From: Owenia fusiformis
Taxonomy: Eukaryota > Annelida > Polychaeta > Sabellida > Oweniidae
Direction of reading: 5' to 3'
NCBI GenBank assembly: GCA_903813345.2
Contig: CAIIXF020000009.1
Span: 16,023,759 to 16,087,758 of the forward strand
Length of the DNA: 64,000 bases
In this document: positions 45,813 through 57,058 of the stretch, one piece after another
Position numbering within the stretch: position 1 is the first letter of the stretch
Layout of the letters: each line of letters begins with the position of its first letter
Translations under genes and position numbers: made by a program
The notes under the pieces: generated by a model
What the model was told of the DNA's origin: nothing
What the model saw: only the letters and a program-made list of their open reading frames with translations
Databases searched by the model: none

Positions 45813-48655
45813 TTATTATTATTCTTTCAGAATCTTCCTCCTTCCCAGATTCCTCACTAACTAAAAGAATTTACTTTAAGCTGCTTACATGATCAACTAG
45901 GGGCAGTTCCTGGGATGATGGGAAATTAGGTCAAATTTTTATCTAGGTCAAGGGTCAAGAACTAGGTCAAATCAAGGTCAAATCAACATTCTGTCAATTA
46001 TCTTCGTTGTTGTTTGTCGTAACTACTTCATCTTAGTTTCTACATGTAGCTTAGAAAAAAACAAATCGAGAGTGTGCCATCCGTTTTTTGATTACTCTTA
46101 GCGATTTTGAGATATGGCGTCCTGAAAGTAGGTCAAAACCAAAAAGTTCTCCAAATTTAACATATGAGCTATGAAATAAGGGTAGAATTTCCTCAGGAAT
46201 CCGAATCTGCAAACCAAATTTTGATCCGACTTCCCGTTCGGAAGTTATGGCGTTTTGAAAGCTCAAAAATCGCTAAATTTGGTGCCCATGTTAAGTCAAT
46301 GGGAAAAAAGATTTTTTTGAAGTGAAAAATACGAAATATAGACTGAGTTCAGCTAAATATAATGAAAGCTTTTAAAAGAAGGGGACCTCATAAGCCATCT
46401 AGCTTCAAAATTTGGACACCAAAATGCCTAGGTCAAAATCTAGGTCAAATTCAAAGTTTTTCCTTATTCTTGCGATTCTGACACAACAGATTAATTATAT
46501 TCTTCGAAATTTTGTATACATGTAGCTAAGAGTCTGCTAATAGTGTTAGCCTTTTGCCGTCAGAAAGTATTTTGCCCCATTTTTGAGATATGGTGTCCGA
46601 AAAGTAGGTCAAAATAAAAAATTCTCAAAATTTGACGTTTGAGTTATGAATTAAGTATAGAATTTTCTCAGGAATCCGAATCTGCAAACCAAATGTCGAT
46701 CCGACTTCCGGTTTGGAAGTTATGGCGTGTCCGAAAAGTAGGTCAAAATAAAAAGTTTCCAAATTTAACGTATGAGCTATGAATTAAGGATAGAATTTTC
46801 TCTGGAATCCAAATCTGCAAACCAAATTTCGATCCGACTTCCGGTTCGGAAGTTATGGCGTTTTGAAAGCTCAAAAATCGCTAAATTTGGTGCCCCATGT
46901 TATGTCAATGATAAAAATATTTTTTTGAAGTGTAAAATACGAGATATAGACTAAGTACAGCTAAACATAATGGAAGCCCATAAAAGAAGGGGACCTCAAA
47001 ACCTTCTTATCTTGAAAATTTGGACAACAAAATGCCTAGGTCAAAATCTAGGTCAAATTCAAAGCTTTTCCTTATTTTTGCGATTCTGACACTACACTTT
47101 AATTATATTCTTCGAAATTGTGTATACATGTAGCCAAGAGTGTGCTTATAGTGTTAGCCTTTTGCCGTCAAAAAGTATTTTGACCCACTTTTGAGATATG
47201 GTGTCCCAAAAGTAGGTCAAAATAAAAAAATCTTCAAATGTAACGTATGAGTTATGAATAAGGGGTAGAATTTTATCAGGAATCCGAATCTGCAAATCAA
47301 ATTTTGATTCGACCTCCTGTTCGGAAGTTATGGTGTTTTGAAAGCTCAAAAATCGCTAAATTTGCTGCCCCATGTTATGTCAATGGGAAAAAAGATTTTT
47401 TTGAAGTGTAAAATACGAGATATAGACTGAGTACAGCTTAATATAATGAAAGCCTATTAAAGAAGGGGACCTCGAAGGCTACTTAGCTCCAAAATTTGGA
47501 CACCAAAATGCCTAGGTCAAAATCTAGGTCAAATTTATAGTTTTCCCTTATTTTTGCGATTCTGACACTATATTTAAATGATTTGCTTTAAAATTTTGTA
47601 TACAGGTAGCAAAGAGTATGCTAATAGTGTTAGCGTTTTGCCGTCAGAAAGTATTTTGACCCACTTTTGAGATATAGTGTCCGAAAAGTAGGCCAAAGTT
47701 AAACGTTTTCCAAATTTAACGTATGAGTTATGAATTAAGGGTAGAATTTTCTCAGAAATCTAGATCTGCAAACCAAATTTCGATCCGACTACTTGTTCTG
47801 AAGTTATGGCGTTTTGAAATCTCAAAAATCGCTAAATTTGGTGCCCAATGTTAAATCAATGGGACCGAATAATTTTTTGAAGTATAAAAATACGAGATAT
47901 AGAATGAGTACAGCTAAACATAATGAAAGCCCATAGAAGAAGGGGACCTCAAAAGCTACTTTCCTTCAAAGTTTGGACACCAAAATACCTATTTCAAAAT
48001 CTAGGTCAAATTCATAGTTTTTTTTATTTTGCGATTCTGACACTACACTTCAATGATATTCTCCGAAATTTTGTAAACTTGTAGCAAAGAGTGTGCTAAT
48101 AATGTTAACATTTTGCCGTCAATAAGTTTTTGACCCACTTTTGAGATATGGTGTCCGAAATGTAGGTCAAAATAAAAAGTTCTCCAATTTTAAAGTATGA
48201 GTTATGAATTAGGGGTAGAATTTCCTCAGGAATCTGGATCTGAAATTAAAATTGCAATCCGACCCCCGGTTTAGATTCTACGTCATTTTGAAGTTTGAAA
48301 TTCGCACTTGCCAGTATTCACGATGCAGATTGATCAAATATACTTTCAAAAATTCCTGCATACCCTACTTTACCTCTCTACCTACTCAGCTACTTATTTG
48401 ACTACTTACTCAATTACTTAATTAGTTATTACTTCCTTAGCAACTTACTCAGCTACTAACTCAGGTACTTACTCAGCTACTTACTCAGCTACCTACTCAG
48501 CTTTTTACTCAGTTACTTACTCAGCTACTTACTCAACTACTACTAAGGTACTTACTCAGCTAATTACTCAGTTACTTACTCAGCTCTTTACTGATCTATC
48601 TAGGTCAAATAAATCTGGAGTCTTAAATTGAACTTGTTCAATTTCACAAATCTAG
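45813..48655 (+). mobile_element. Helitron-like family D, copy D-vi, no 5' hairpin
   Basis: It starts directly after the CTAG of D-v and ends with the D 3' signature and CTAG at 48652-48655, 158 bases before NOL11 exon 6. The stretch from about 47342 to 48655 matches 44570-45812 at an offset of 2772 to 2843; the change is explained by about 70 bases at 48056-48125 missing from D-v. Confidence 0.8.
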
Positions 48656-48813
48656 TTATTTCTATCATCCAATGTCCAAATTGATGAGGTATTTAATGAG
48701 TTATGTTTTGTATGATCCATAGAGTTGCTATTTCTTGTTTGGCCAGTTACTTGATGCCATGCATAGAACTGATTTTGTTCATCACTACTTCAAATGTTAA
48801 TGTCTCATTGCAG

Positions 48814-48984
48814 GGTCAGATGGGTGCCTTTGCAGTTGTGTAGTCTCACCATCAACGGACTTCAAGATTGAGCTAAAGAACCTTCACCTGATCCCAAACT
48901 TAGGAAGTAAACCTTTTATAGTTGCTCTAGGAGCCAGCCACATTGCTGTATCTGACATGACTAATGCACAACAACCCAAACAAG
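48814..48984 (+). CDS. NOL11: NOL11 exon 6
   Basis: Acceptor ATTGCAG precedes 48814 and donor CAAG|GTATTC follows 48984. Two bases complete the split codon from exon 5, then SDGCLCSCVVSPSTDF and NLHLIPNLGSKPFIVALGAS are encoded, followed by HIAVSDMTN. The human counterpart has SSDGCIYETL and later a DQDHVAVLGSPL-like strand. The exon leaves one base of the next codon. The remaining roughly 440 residues, including the helical C-terminal half, were not found, so intron 6 is at least 15 kb. Confidence 0.9.
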
Positions 48985-48999
48985 GTATTCTCAGATGAC

Positions 49000-49769
49000 T
49001 TTTATTTTGCTCCATGCCTCTCTTAAAATACACATCATCATTTCATACTGCTCATGATGTATAAATTCAATCCAATCAGAACATGTGTTTAGAATCATAT
49101 GTATTTTACATTTAACAGCAAAGTGAATGGCTATTTTCAGCAAAATTTATTACCCTCACCATTTTCAAGGGTACTTGAGTAAAAAACTATAAATTCTCTT
49201 AAACATGATTATTAAATCAATAAATTATTTTTCTTCACACAACCTTTATTTTGAAAACACAGAACGTTACGGATCACATCTGGATCCTTTATCAACTGTA
49301 ATAAAAACTGAAATGAAGCGCTACATAAAAACCAATATAACTTCATATTAATTCTTCAAAAATTCATTCCAAAGTCCCGCCAATTTATACTTCCCATGAT
49401 CCCTTTTCATAGTATTATTGTTCTTCTTTATAAAGATAGATTCTTTAATCCACCTTTCTAGGCAATGACAAGAAGTGACTAGAAAGATGGATTACAGTAA
49501 TTTAGGTACAAAAATAATTGTATCAGTTGCTGGCACACTTTTGCCGGAAGGTTGCAAGAAGTAACTTTTGGCAATACAATATGTATCTATAGAGTAGCCT
49601 AGTAGGTATAAGAAAATATAAGGCTTTAAAGTGGTAAAAACAATTTTCACAGCCGAATTCGACTTCAATTCCTACGATTTCAGGGGGTACTATAAGATTA
49701 CTTCATAGCATAAAGGATATATTTGCTATTGTTCTGCTTTCTACTGCAAATATTACTTATCCGGAGATG
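49000..49769. other. NOL11 intron 6 start, short hairpin only
   Basis: AT-rich sequence with one small inverted pair, 'aatccacctttctag' (about 49447) and 'ctagaaagatggatta' (about 49478). No exon is seen. Confidence 0.45.
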
Positions 49770-50341
49770 AATAATATCCTTAAGTTATAGGCCGATATCT
49801 GTATTAGTCTCAGAAATATTGCAATTAATAGGAAAAAAATATGCAGAGTCATTTTTAAGTCGCACCTATTTTATTTTATATTTGTAGCTTCCAGCAAAAG
49901 ATGGCAGCTTAAATAGCTCAAAATTGTTTTCTAAATACTAGTTCAAGCTTTGTTTGATATCGTAATAGAACTATAATAATGAAAATGTACTATTTATGAT
50001 TTTTAATGTGACTTTATTGTACCCTACCCCTGGAAAGTGGGCGTGGTCGATGTTATCATTTGCAGGATACTGTTAAAAACTTGTTTCGATAGAAAGTGAA
50101 TCAATGTATTTAAAACATCCTCAATTGTTGCTTGACAATGTAATTCATTTATTACTAGAATATAGGATTCTACTTTTTTATCTATATGTTATCAATTTAG
50201 TACAATGTTTCATAATAAAATCTAATAGGCTGTTTCAATTTACAAACTTTTTCTCGGATCACCCTTACCTTTTGACAAAATGAACTACTATATGACCAAT
50301 AGCCACAAAAAATAGCAGAACTGATCAACGTTTAAAGCCAA

Positions 50342-50359
50342 CCCCCCCCCCCCCCCCCT
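50342..50359. repeat. Poly(C) tract
   Basis: About eighteen consecutive C residues in AT-rich sequence, next to the TACACCC MITE. Confidence 0.9.
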
Positions 50360-50421
50360 ACCCAGATATTTGTTTTGTATGGGGTCTGCCACAATGCAAC
50401 AAGTCCATTTTCAGTGCTTAC

Positions 50422-50622
50422 TACACCCCCAAAATGCAATCTGATTTTTGACGCCGTCTCGGTGCCAGATTTCGGTGCCGTTTCGGCACCAAATGGACTG
50501 TCTAGTCCAGTGGTAAATTTTGGTGTCGAAAGGTTTCGGTGCTGGAACGGTGCCGAAACGGTGCCGGAACAGCGCCAAATTTTTTCGATGCCGAAACGGC
50601 GCCGAATTATATTGGCTGTGTA
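50422..50622. mobile_element. TACACCC-family MITE, copy 1
   Basis: Termini TACACCCCCAA and TTGGCTGTGTA are loosely inverted. The 200 bp interior is built from repeated GGTGCCGAAACGG-like words and CGGTGCCGTTTCGGCACC palindromes. A second copy is at 51188-51388. Confidence 0.75.
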
Positions 50623-51036
50623 TCACATAAAATAAAAGTCACAATGTTCCCACAATATCTTGGCAATGAGATAGTGCCATTAAGAATATGTATGCGCAGA
50701 TTCAAGATCATAGTGTAAATGCTTGCCGATGTTTCGGCGTTCAAAAATGAGGAAACCTGTCCCGAGTGCTGTTTCAACTAATTTGGAATTAAAACTGCTA
50801 CTTATGAATTGTTTTCTCAACATCTGTGATTTGGTTAGACTCCAGACACAGGATATCAAGACATAGTGCTACCAAATTCTGGTATTGAGAATTTCAGAGC
50901 TCTAGATCAAGTATTCATATCTGCATGGACTCTTTTAAAAAGACCCAAAATACACAAAATGCAGTAAGATATCACGAATAAATGTGATAAAATGCACTAT
51001 TCAGAACACTTTATCTCTTAAGTTTTACTTTTATTA

Positions 51037-52870
51037 TGTCCCCACCACATAGTGTGGGGCCATATTGTCGGCCTAGGCACGTCTGTCTGTCCGTATGTCC
51101 GTCTGTCCGTCCGTACATCCGGCAGTTTTCTCCAAAACCGCTACAGATATCACTTTCAAATTTTCAGGGATAACTTATGAGTGCATCTACACCCCCAATA
51201 TGTAATCTGATTTTCGACACTGTTTCGGTGCCAAATTTCGGTGCCGTTTCGGCACCAAATGGACTGACTAGTCCGGTAGCAAATTCTGGTGTCGAAAGGT
51301 TTCGGTGCCGAAACGGTGTCGAAACGGTGCCGGAACAGCGCCGAATTTTTTCGATGCCGAAACGGTGCCGAATTATATTGGCTGTGTAGATGTGGATGAA
51401 AAAAATTTGACTCGATACCTACTTCCTGTCAGCCATTTTGAAGTCAAATGCTAAAATCCTTGTCTGCAAACTTTAAGAAAAATGGCTTCACAGTTGCTTT
51501 TGAAACTTTAATATCTTGTTCAGCTCACTTCATTCTAGATCTGATTAGGTTTTGGACCTGTTAGCTCAATCATGTCAGCCATTTTGAATGTTTTAAGAAA
51601 AGTTAGCGCGCGATAATACTTTGTATCATATTGAATGGTGTTTTTCACTTTTCATACTTTAACTTTTTTGTAGCTTTATAAATAATTTCAGGTGTACTTT
51701 GTTGTAAAAGCCTATGTTATTGTTAACAGTAGTTATATGTGATAATTTTGTAAAAAGAAATCAGCAAAAACTCATAATCACTTTTTTATTGTCGGCCATT
51801 TTGGATTTTTCCATCCTAAAACCTTGTCTGTAAAGTCTTGTCTTCGCGTTTTCAAGTGAACCGTTTGGTAGATCAATTTCAAATTTCCAGGGATGATTCT
51901 TAGTATGAAAATCTAGATCTGATTAGTTTTTGGGCATGCTGGGTAAATGTCAAGGCAGCTATTTCGGATTTTCCGTCCTAAAATCTTGTCTGTAAAGTCT
52001 TGTCTACGCATTTCCAGGTGAACTGTTTGGTAGATCAATTTCAAATTTTCAGGGATGATTCTTAGTATGAAAGTCTAGATCTGATTAGTTTTTTGGCATA
52101 CTGGGTAAATGTTAAGGCAACCATTTTGGATTTTCCGTCCTAAAATCTTGTCTGTAAAGTCTTGTCTGCGCATTTCCAGGTGAACCGTTTGGTAGATCAA
52201 TTTCAAATTTTCAGGGATGATTCTTAGTATGAAAATCTAGATCTGATTAGTTTTTTGGCATTATGGATAAATGTCAAGGGAGCCATTTTGGATTTTCTGT
52301 CTTAAAATCCTGCCTGTAAAGTCTTGTCTACGCGTTTTTAGATGAACCATTTGGTAGATCAATTTCAAATTTCCAGGGATGATTCTTAGTATCAAAATCT
52401 AGATCTGATTAGTTTTTGGGCATTCTGGGTAAATGTCAAGGCAGCCATTTTGGATTTTCTGTCCTAAAATCTTGTCTGTTAAGTTTTGTCTACGCATTTC
52501 CAGGTGAACCGTTTGGTAAATCAATTTCAAATTTTCAGGGATGATTCTTAGTATGAAAATCTAGAAGAGATTAGTTTTTTGGCATTCTTGATAAATGTCA
52601 AGGCAGCCTTTTTGGATTTTCCGTCCTAAAATCTTGTTTGTAAAGCCTTGTTTACATGTTTTCTGGTTAACTGTGCGAGGGATCAATTTCAAATTTTCAG
52701 GGGTGAAAATCTAGAACTGACTAATTTTTGGGCATTCTGGGTAAATTTTAAGGTGGCCATTTTGGATATTCCGTCCTCAAATTGTGTTTGTAAAGTCTTG
52801 TCTACTCATTTTTAGGATAACCATTTGACGGGATCACCCATAGGTGGGGACATTTTGTACACATTTGTGT
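51037..52870 (+). mobile_element. Helitron-like family B, copy B1
   Basis: The 5' end is TGTCCCCACCACATAGTGTG with a CCCCACCACA/TGTGGGG hairpin, then GTCCGTCTGTCCGTCC. About seven tandem units of about 155 bases follow (gggatgattcttagtatgaa, 'ggcagccattttggattt'). Near the 3' end GGTGGGGACA inverts the 5' terminus, followed by the hairpin TACACATTTGTGTA. Comparison with the other palindrome arm places the right end near 52870. A TACACCC MITE is inserted at 51188. Confidence 0.78.
51188..51388. mobile_element. TACACCC-family MITE, copy 2, in B1
   Basis: It interrupts family B between 'cttatgagtgca' and 'gatgtggatgaaa'. Copy B2 at about 57195 has these joined as 'gtgcatacagatgtggatga', an empty-site control showing recent transposition. 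Confidence 0.82.
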
Positions 52871-52886
52871 AGTTAGAGATTTATTA

Positions 52887-54225
52887 TCCCATCGAACGAA
52901 GTTCGGAGAGATATAGGGAACGCTTCCGTCCGTCCGTCCGTCCGTCCGTCCGTCCGTACGTACGTACGTACGTACGTACGTACGTCCGTCTGTCCCTCCG
53001 TCCGGGCGATAACTCAAATACCGTTGGCCCGATTTTGTTCATATTTTGTACACATATACCCTATGGGGGTAGAAGTTCTGCTCGAAAGCCGATTTTCAAA
53101 ATGGCCACTCAATTCAAAATGGCGGCCATTTTAGTGCCGATTTTACAGTAATTTAGGTGCAATATGTAAAACTGTAATAGCAATATGTTTTAAATGTAAA
53201 AAAATTATGAAGGACATTAGTAAAGCTATAAATGTAGACATTAAAGAAGCACATGGCAGCCATCTTGAAAAATGGCGGCCTTTATTCGTTATTTTACGAT
53301 TTTTGCTATAACTCGAAAAATAGTGGAGCGATTTTGTTCATATTTGGTATGTGAATACTATAAGCATTGCACACTGCCTAAAGACACTTTTGGTAGAAGG
53401 CGGCCATTTTTCAAAATGGCCGCCATATTAACGTTTATTACTATAACTCGAAAAGTAGTGGAGCGATTTTGTTCATATTTGGTATGTGAATACTTGAAGC
53501 ATAGCACACCGTCCTATGACACTTTTGGTAGAATGCGGCCATTTTGAAAAAAAAATTGAAAAATGGCCGCCATTTTAACGTATTTTACTATAACTCGAAA
53601 AGTAGTGAAGCGATTTTGTTTATATTTGGTATGTTTCATATTTCATATGTGAATACTATAAGCATGGCACACTGTCTAATGACACTTTGGGTAGTAGGTG
53701 GCCATTTTGAAAAATGGTCACCATTTTTATGTTTTTTACTATAACTCGAAAAGTAGTGAAGCGATTTGGTCATATTTGATATGTGAATACTCATGAGCCT
53801 TGCACACTGTCTCATGACACTTCAGATAGTAGGCAGCCATTTTATAAAAATGGCTGTCATTTTTACATTTTTTACTCGAAAAGTAGTGGAGCAATTTTGT
53901 TCATATTTGATATGTGAATACTTTAAGCATGGCACATTGTCTAATAAAACTTTGGGGAGTAGTCAGTCATTTTGAAAAATGGCCACCATTTTTATGTGTG
54001 TTATTTTACAAGTACATGTATGCGATTTTTCAAAGATTTTATAGGTGGCTACTTAAAAGCATATTATTTCTTCTGATGACAACTTGGCTAGTGAGCAACC
54101 ATTTTGAAAATGGTGGCCTTTCTGGTGTGTTGTTTTATGATGTTTGCTATATATTTCATTTGCAAAAATGCCAGCCATTTCTGTTCGATGGAATTCGCTA
54201 CGCTTTGGCGTTGCCGTTGTTCTGG
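52887..54225 (+). mobile_element. Helitron-like family A, copy A2 (complete, CTGG end)
   Basis: The 5' end is TCCCATCGAACGAAGTTCG, followed by a run of CCGT and ACGT tetranucleotides. About seven units of about 125 bases follow (aaagtagtggagcgattttg, 'aaaatggccgccatttt'). The 3' terminus has GTTCGATGGAA inverting the 5' end, the hairpin GCTACGC-tttg-GCGTTGC and CTGG at 54222-54225 next to TTAG. Open frames at 53272-54282 are by-products of the tandem units. Confidence 0.83.
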
Positions 54226-54556
54226 TTAGCATCTGAAAATGGGAGAAGCTGTAGCGAGTGCAATTTCACCTATAATTCATAATATTAAACTGCAGCTTTC
54301 AGGATTTTCTTCTCTAAAACAAGAATTCTGTGAGACCCCCAAACCATATCACTGTACCACCAAATATATATGAGAGTAGTTTCAGGAGGTTATATTTAAT
54401 AATCATTGAACCATTGACACCTAAAAATATGCAAAATACAGTCAGAAATGGTGAAATTATGACAAAATGTATGTATTCTTAACAATTTTTAACTAAATTG
54501 TATTTTATTTAGAACTGAAACTTGTAGTACTTACTAGGAGTTACATAAAGTTATTA

Positions 54557-56462
54557 TCCCACCGAACGAAGTTCGAGGGGAATATAGAAAAGCCGTCCGT
54601 CCGTCCGTCCGTCCGTCCGTCCGTTCGTCCGTCCGTCCGTCCGTTCGTGTGTCGGGGCAATAACTCAAATACCGGTTGACGGATTTCATTCAAATTTTAT
54701 AGGCTTATGCCTTATGGGTGTAGGACCTCTGCTCGAGAAGGAATTTTAAATATGGCCGCTAAATTAAAAATGGCGGCCATTTTTCGGAAAAAATATAATC
54801 TTTGATTACTCAAATACTAGTTCATGGATTTGGTTCAAATTTTATATGCTGTTGCCCAGGTACAAAGGAGCCTTGCTGAAGAAGACATTTTCAAGATGGC
54901 CACCAAATTTCAAAATGGCGGCCATTTTTCTTAAAAAAAACATTATCTTTGATAATTCAAATACCATTGAATGGATTTGGATCAAATTTTATATGCTGTT
55001 GCCTGGACACAAAGGAGCCTTGCGCATGAAAACATTTTCAAGATGGCCACCATATTTCAAAATGGCAGCCATTTTTCATAAAAAACGTTATCTTTGATAA
55101 CTCAAATACCATTGAATGGATTTGGATCAAATTTTATATGCTGTTGCCTGGATACAAAGGAGCCTTGCTCATGAAAGCATTTTCAAGATGGCCACCATAT
55201 TCCAAAATGGCGGCCATTTTTCGTAAAAAACATTATCTTTGATAACTCAAATACCATTGAATGGATTTGGTTCAAATTTTACATGCTGATGCCTAGGGAC
55301 ATAGAAGCTCTGTTCGAGAAGGGATTTTCAAGATGGCAGCTAAATTTCAAAATGGCCGCCATTTTCCATAAAAGAATTTAACCTTTGATGGATTTGGTTC
55401 AAATTCTATATGCTGATGCCTAGAGACAAAGAAGTTCTGCTCAAGAAGACATTTTCAAGATGGCCACTGAATTTCAAAATGGCCGCCATTTTTCGTAAAA
55501 AAAACTCAAATACCAGTGGATGGATTTGGTTCCAATTTTATATCCTGATGTTAAGGGAAATAGGAGATCTGCTTCAGAAGAAATTTCAAAGGCTTCAGCT
55601 GAACTTCAAAATGGCTGCCATTTTTCATAAAAAAGGTAATCTTTGATAACTCAAATATCATTGGGCGGATTTACTTCAAATTTTATATACTGATGCCTAG
55701 AGATAATGGAGCTCTGCTTGAGAAGAAATTTTCAAGGTGGCTGCTATTTATCAAAATCTCCACAATTTTTCATTAAACATGTAATCCTTGATAACTCAAG
55801 TACCAGTTGACGGATCTGGATTAAATAACCCAGATGCGAGTAGAAATAATCTTGATTTACGTCATTAAAAATTCAAAATGCAGTCAAAGTAATATCATAT
55901 TTGAAATCTACATGTAAAATTATATCTAAAAATGTGGTTTTAAAAAGTGTTTATCAACTTTGAAAATTTGATTTTCTTTGAAAATGTGATTTCTAGCTCG
56001 GGGAGATTCTCCATAGACCCCATGCTATAAAACCACAAAAAATGAAATATCTTTTCTTTTAGTGGACAGATAATATTTTGCTCTACTGGACGTATTTCCA
56101 TTAGTATAAGTATCAGACACATAAGGGTTATATGAAAATTGAGCCACTTAAATTGATAATATTCAAGTTTAAGGGAACTTTCTTATATACCTACCATGTT
56201 AATTGACCCGAATCAGCCACCTGGTGGTGAAACTGGTAACTACTTACACGCATTTGGGTAATTGTATATGCTGATGTCTTGGGATATAGGAGCTCTGCTA
56301 AAGAAGAAATCTAAAGATGACAGCTGAATTTCAAAATGGCAACCATGTATCATAAAAACACAATCTTTGATAATTCAAATACCAGTGGATGGATTTGGCT
56401 CTTTACCAAAACATGTTTTGTTCGGTGGGATTTGCTACTCCGTGGAGTTGCTGTTTTTCTAG
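54557..56462 (+). mobile_element. Helitron-like family A, copy A3 (complete)
   Basis: The 5' end is TCCCACCGAACGAAGTTCG, followed by a long CCGT run and about nine units of about 120-140 bases with 'tttcaaaatggcggccattt'. The 3' end has GTTCGGTGGGA, the hairpin GCTACTCCGTGGAGTTGC and CTAG at 56459-56462 next to TT. A CAGATGCG-family MITE at 55828-56259 splits the last units. Confidence 0.85.
55828..56259 (-). mobile_element. CAGATGCG-family MITE in A3
   Basis: ACCCAGATGCGAGTAG on the left and the imperfect inverse CTACTTACACGCATTTGGGT on the right, flanked by TA-rich bases. It is a close relative of the copy at 33782-34178. Confidence 0.85.
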
Positions 56463-56865
56463 TTATTTAATAAGTGACTTCAGCATCCGAATTGATATAA
56501 TCACTGATATGCTTTAAAAGACCAAAAAACCTATAAAGAATGTTATTATTGAATATTATTATATACCTCAAATGTATTCTAGATGCTCATTGGCTTATTC
56601 ATGGTCACATGACATGGAATAGATGAACTAATTCCCTGGAAAGTCCTAAATCCCTGCTTTCAGGGAAGATGAATTGTACTAATCACCAGTTAGGTCATGT
56701 GACCAGTCAATAGTACATTTTATCTTCCCTCAAATCTGAGATTATAGGAGTTGAAAGGTAAAATGCCTTTAAATGCCAATAAGAATCTGTGAACATTTGA
56801 TATTGAAATGAAAAGACTTCTCATTTTGTTTTTGTTTACAGAGTACTTATCAGGTATATAATAAA

Positions 56866-57038
56866 ACAAATAGTGACTGCCACATTTTCGGGAAATAGTG
56901 TAAAAATTTTCCTCTCGGGAATATCCTGTCCACTGACTTGTTCCCTCGGCCTGCAGCCTCGGGAACATGTCAGTGGACAGGATATTCCCTTGAGGAAAAT
57001 ATTTTGCACTATTTCCCTCAATGGCAGTCACTATTTGT
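56866..57038. repeat. 173 bp near-perfect palindrome
   Basis: 'acaaatagtgactgcc' at 56866 is mirrored by 'ggcagtcactatttgt' ending at 57038. The arms meet at CTGCAG (56951-56956) with almost no spacer. 'gaatatcctgtccactgac' pairs with 'gtcagtggacaggatattc'. It lies near the centre of the 12 kb palindrome, 20 bases before B2. Confidence 0.9.
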
Positions 57039-57058
57039 ACACTAAGAATACATTGTTA

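Noticed and set aside
53272-54282. Several overlapping open frames with repeated VERFCSYLVCEY-like peptides
   Set aside because: These are by-products of the tandem units in Helitron-like copy A2, with no independent sign of coding.
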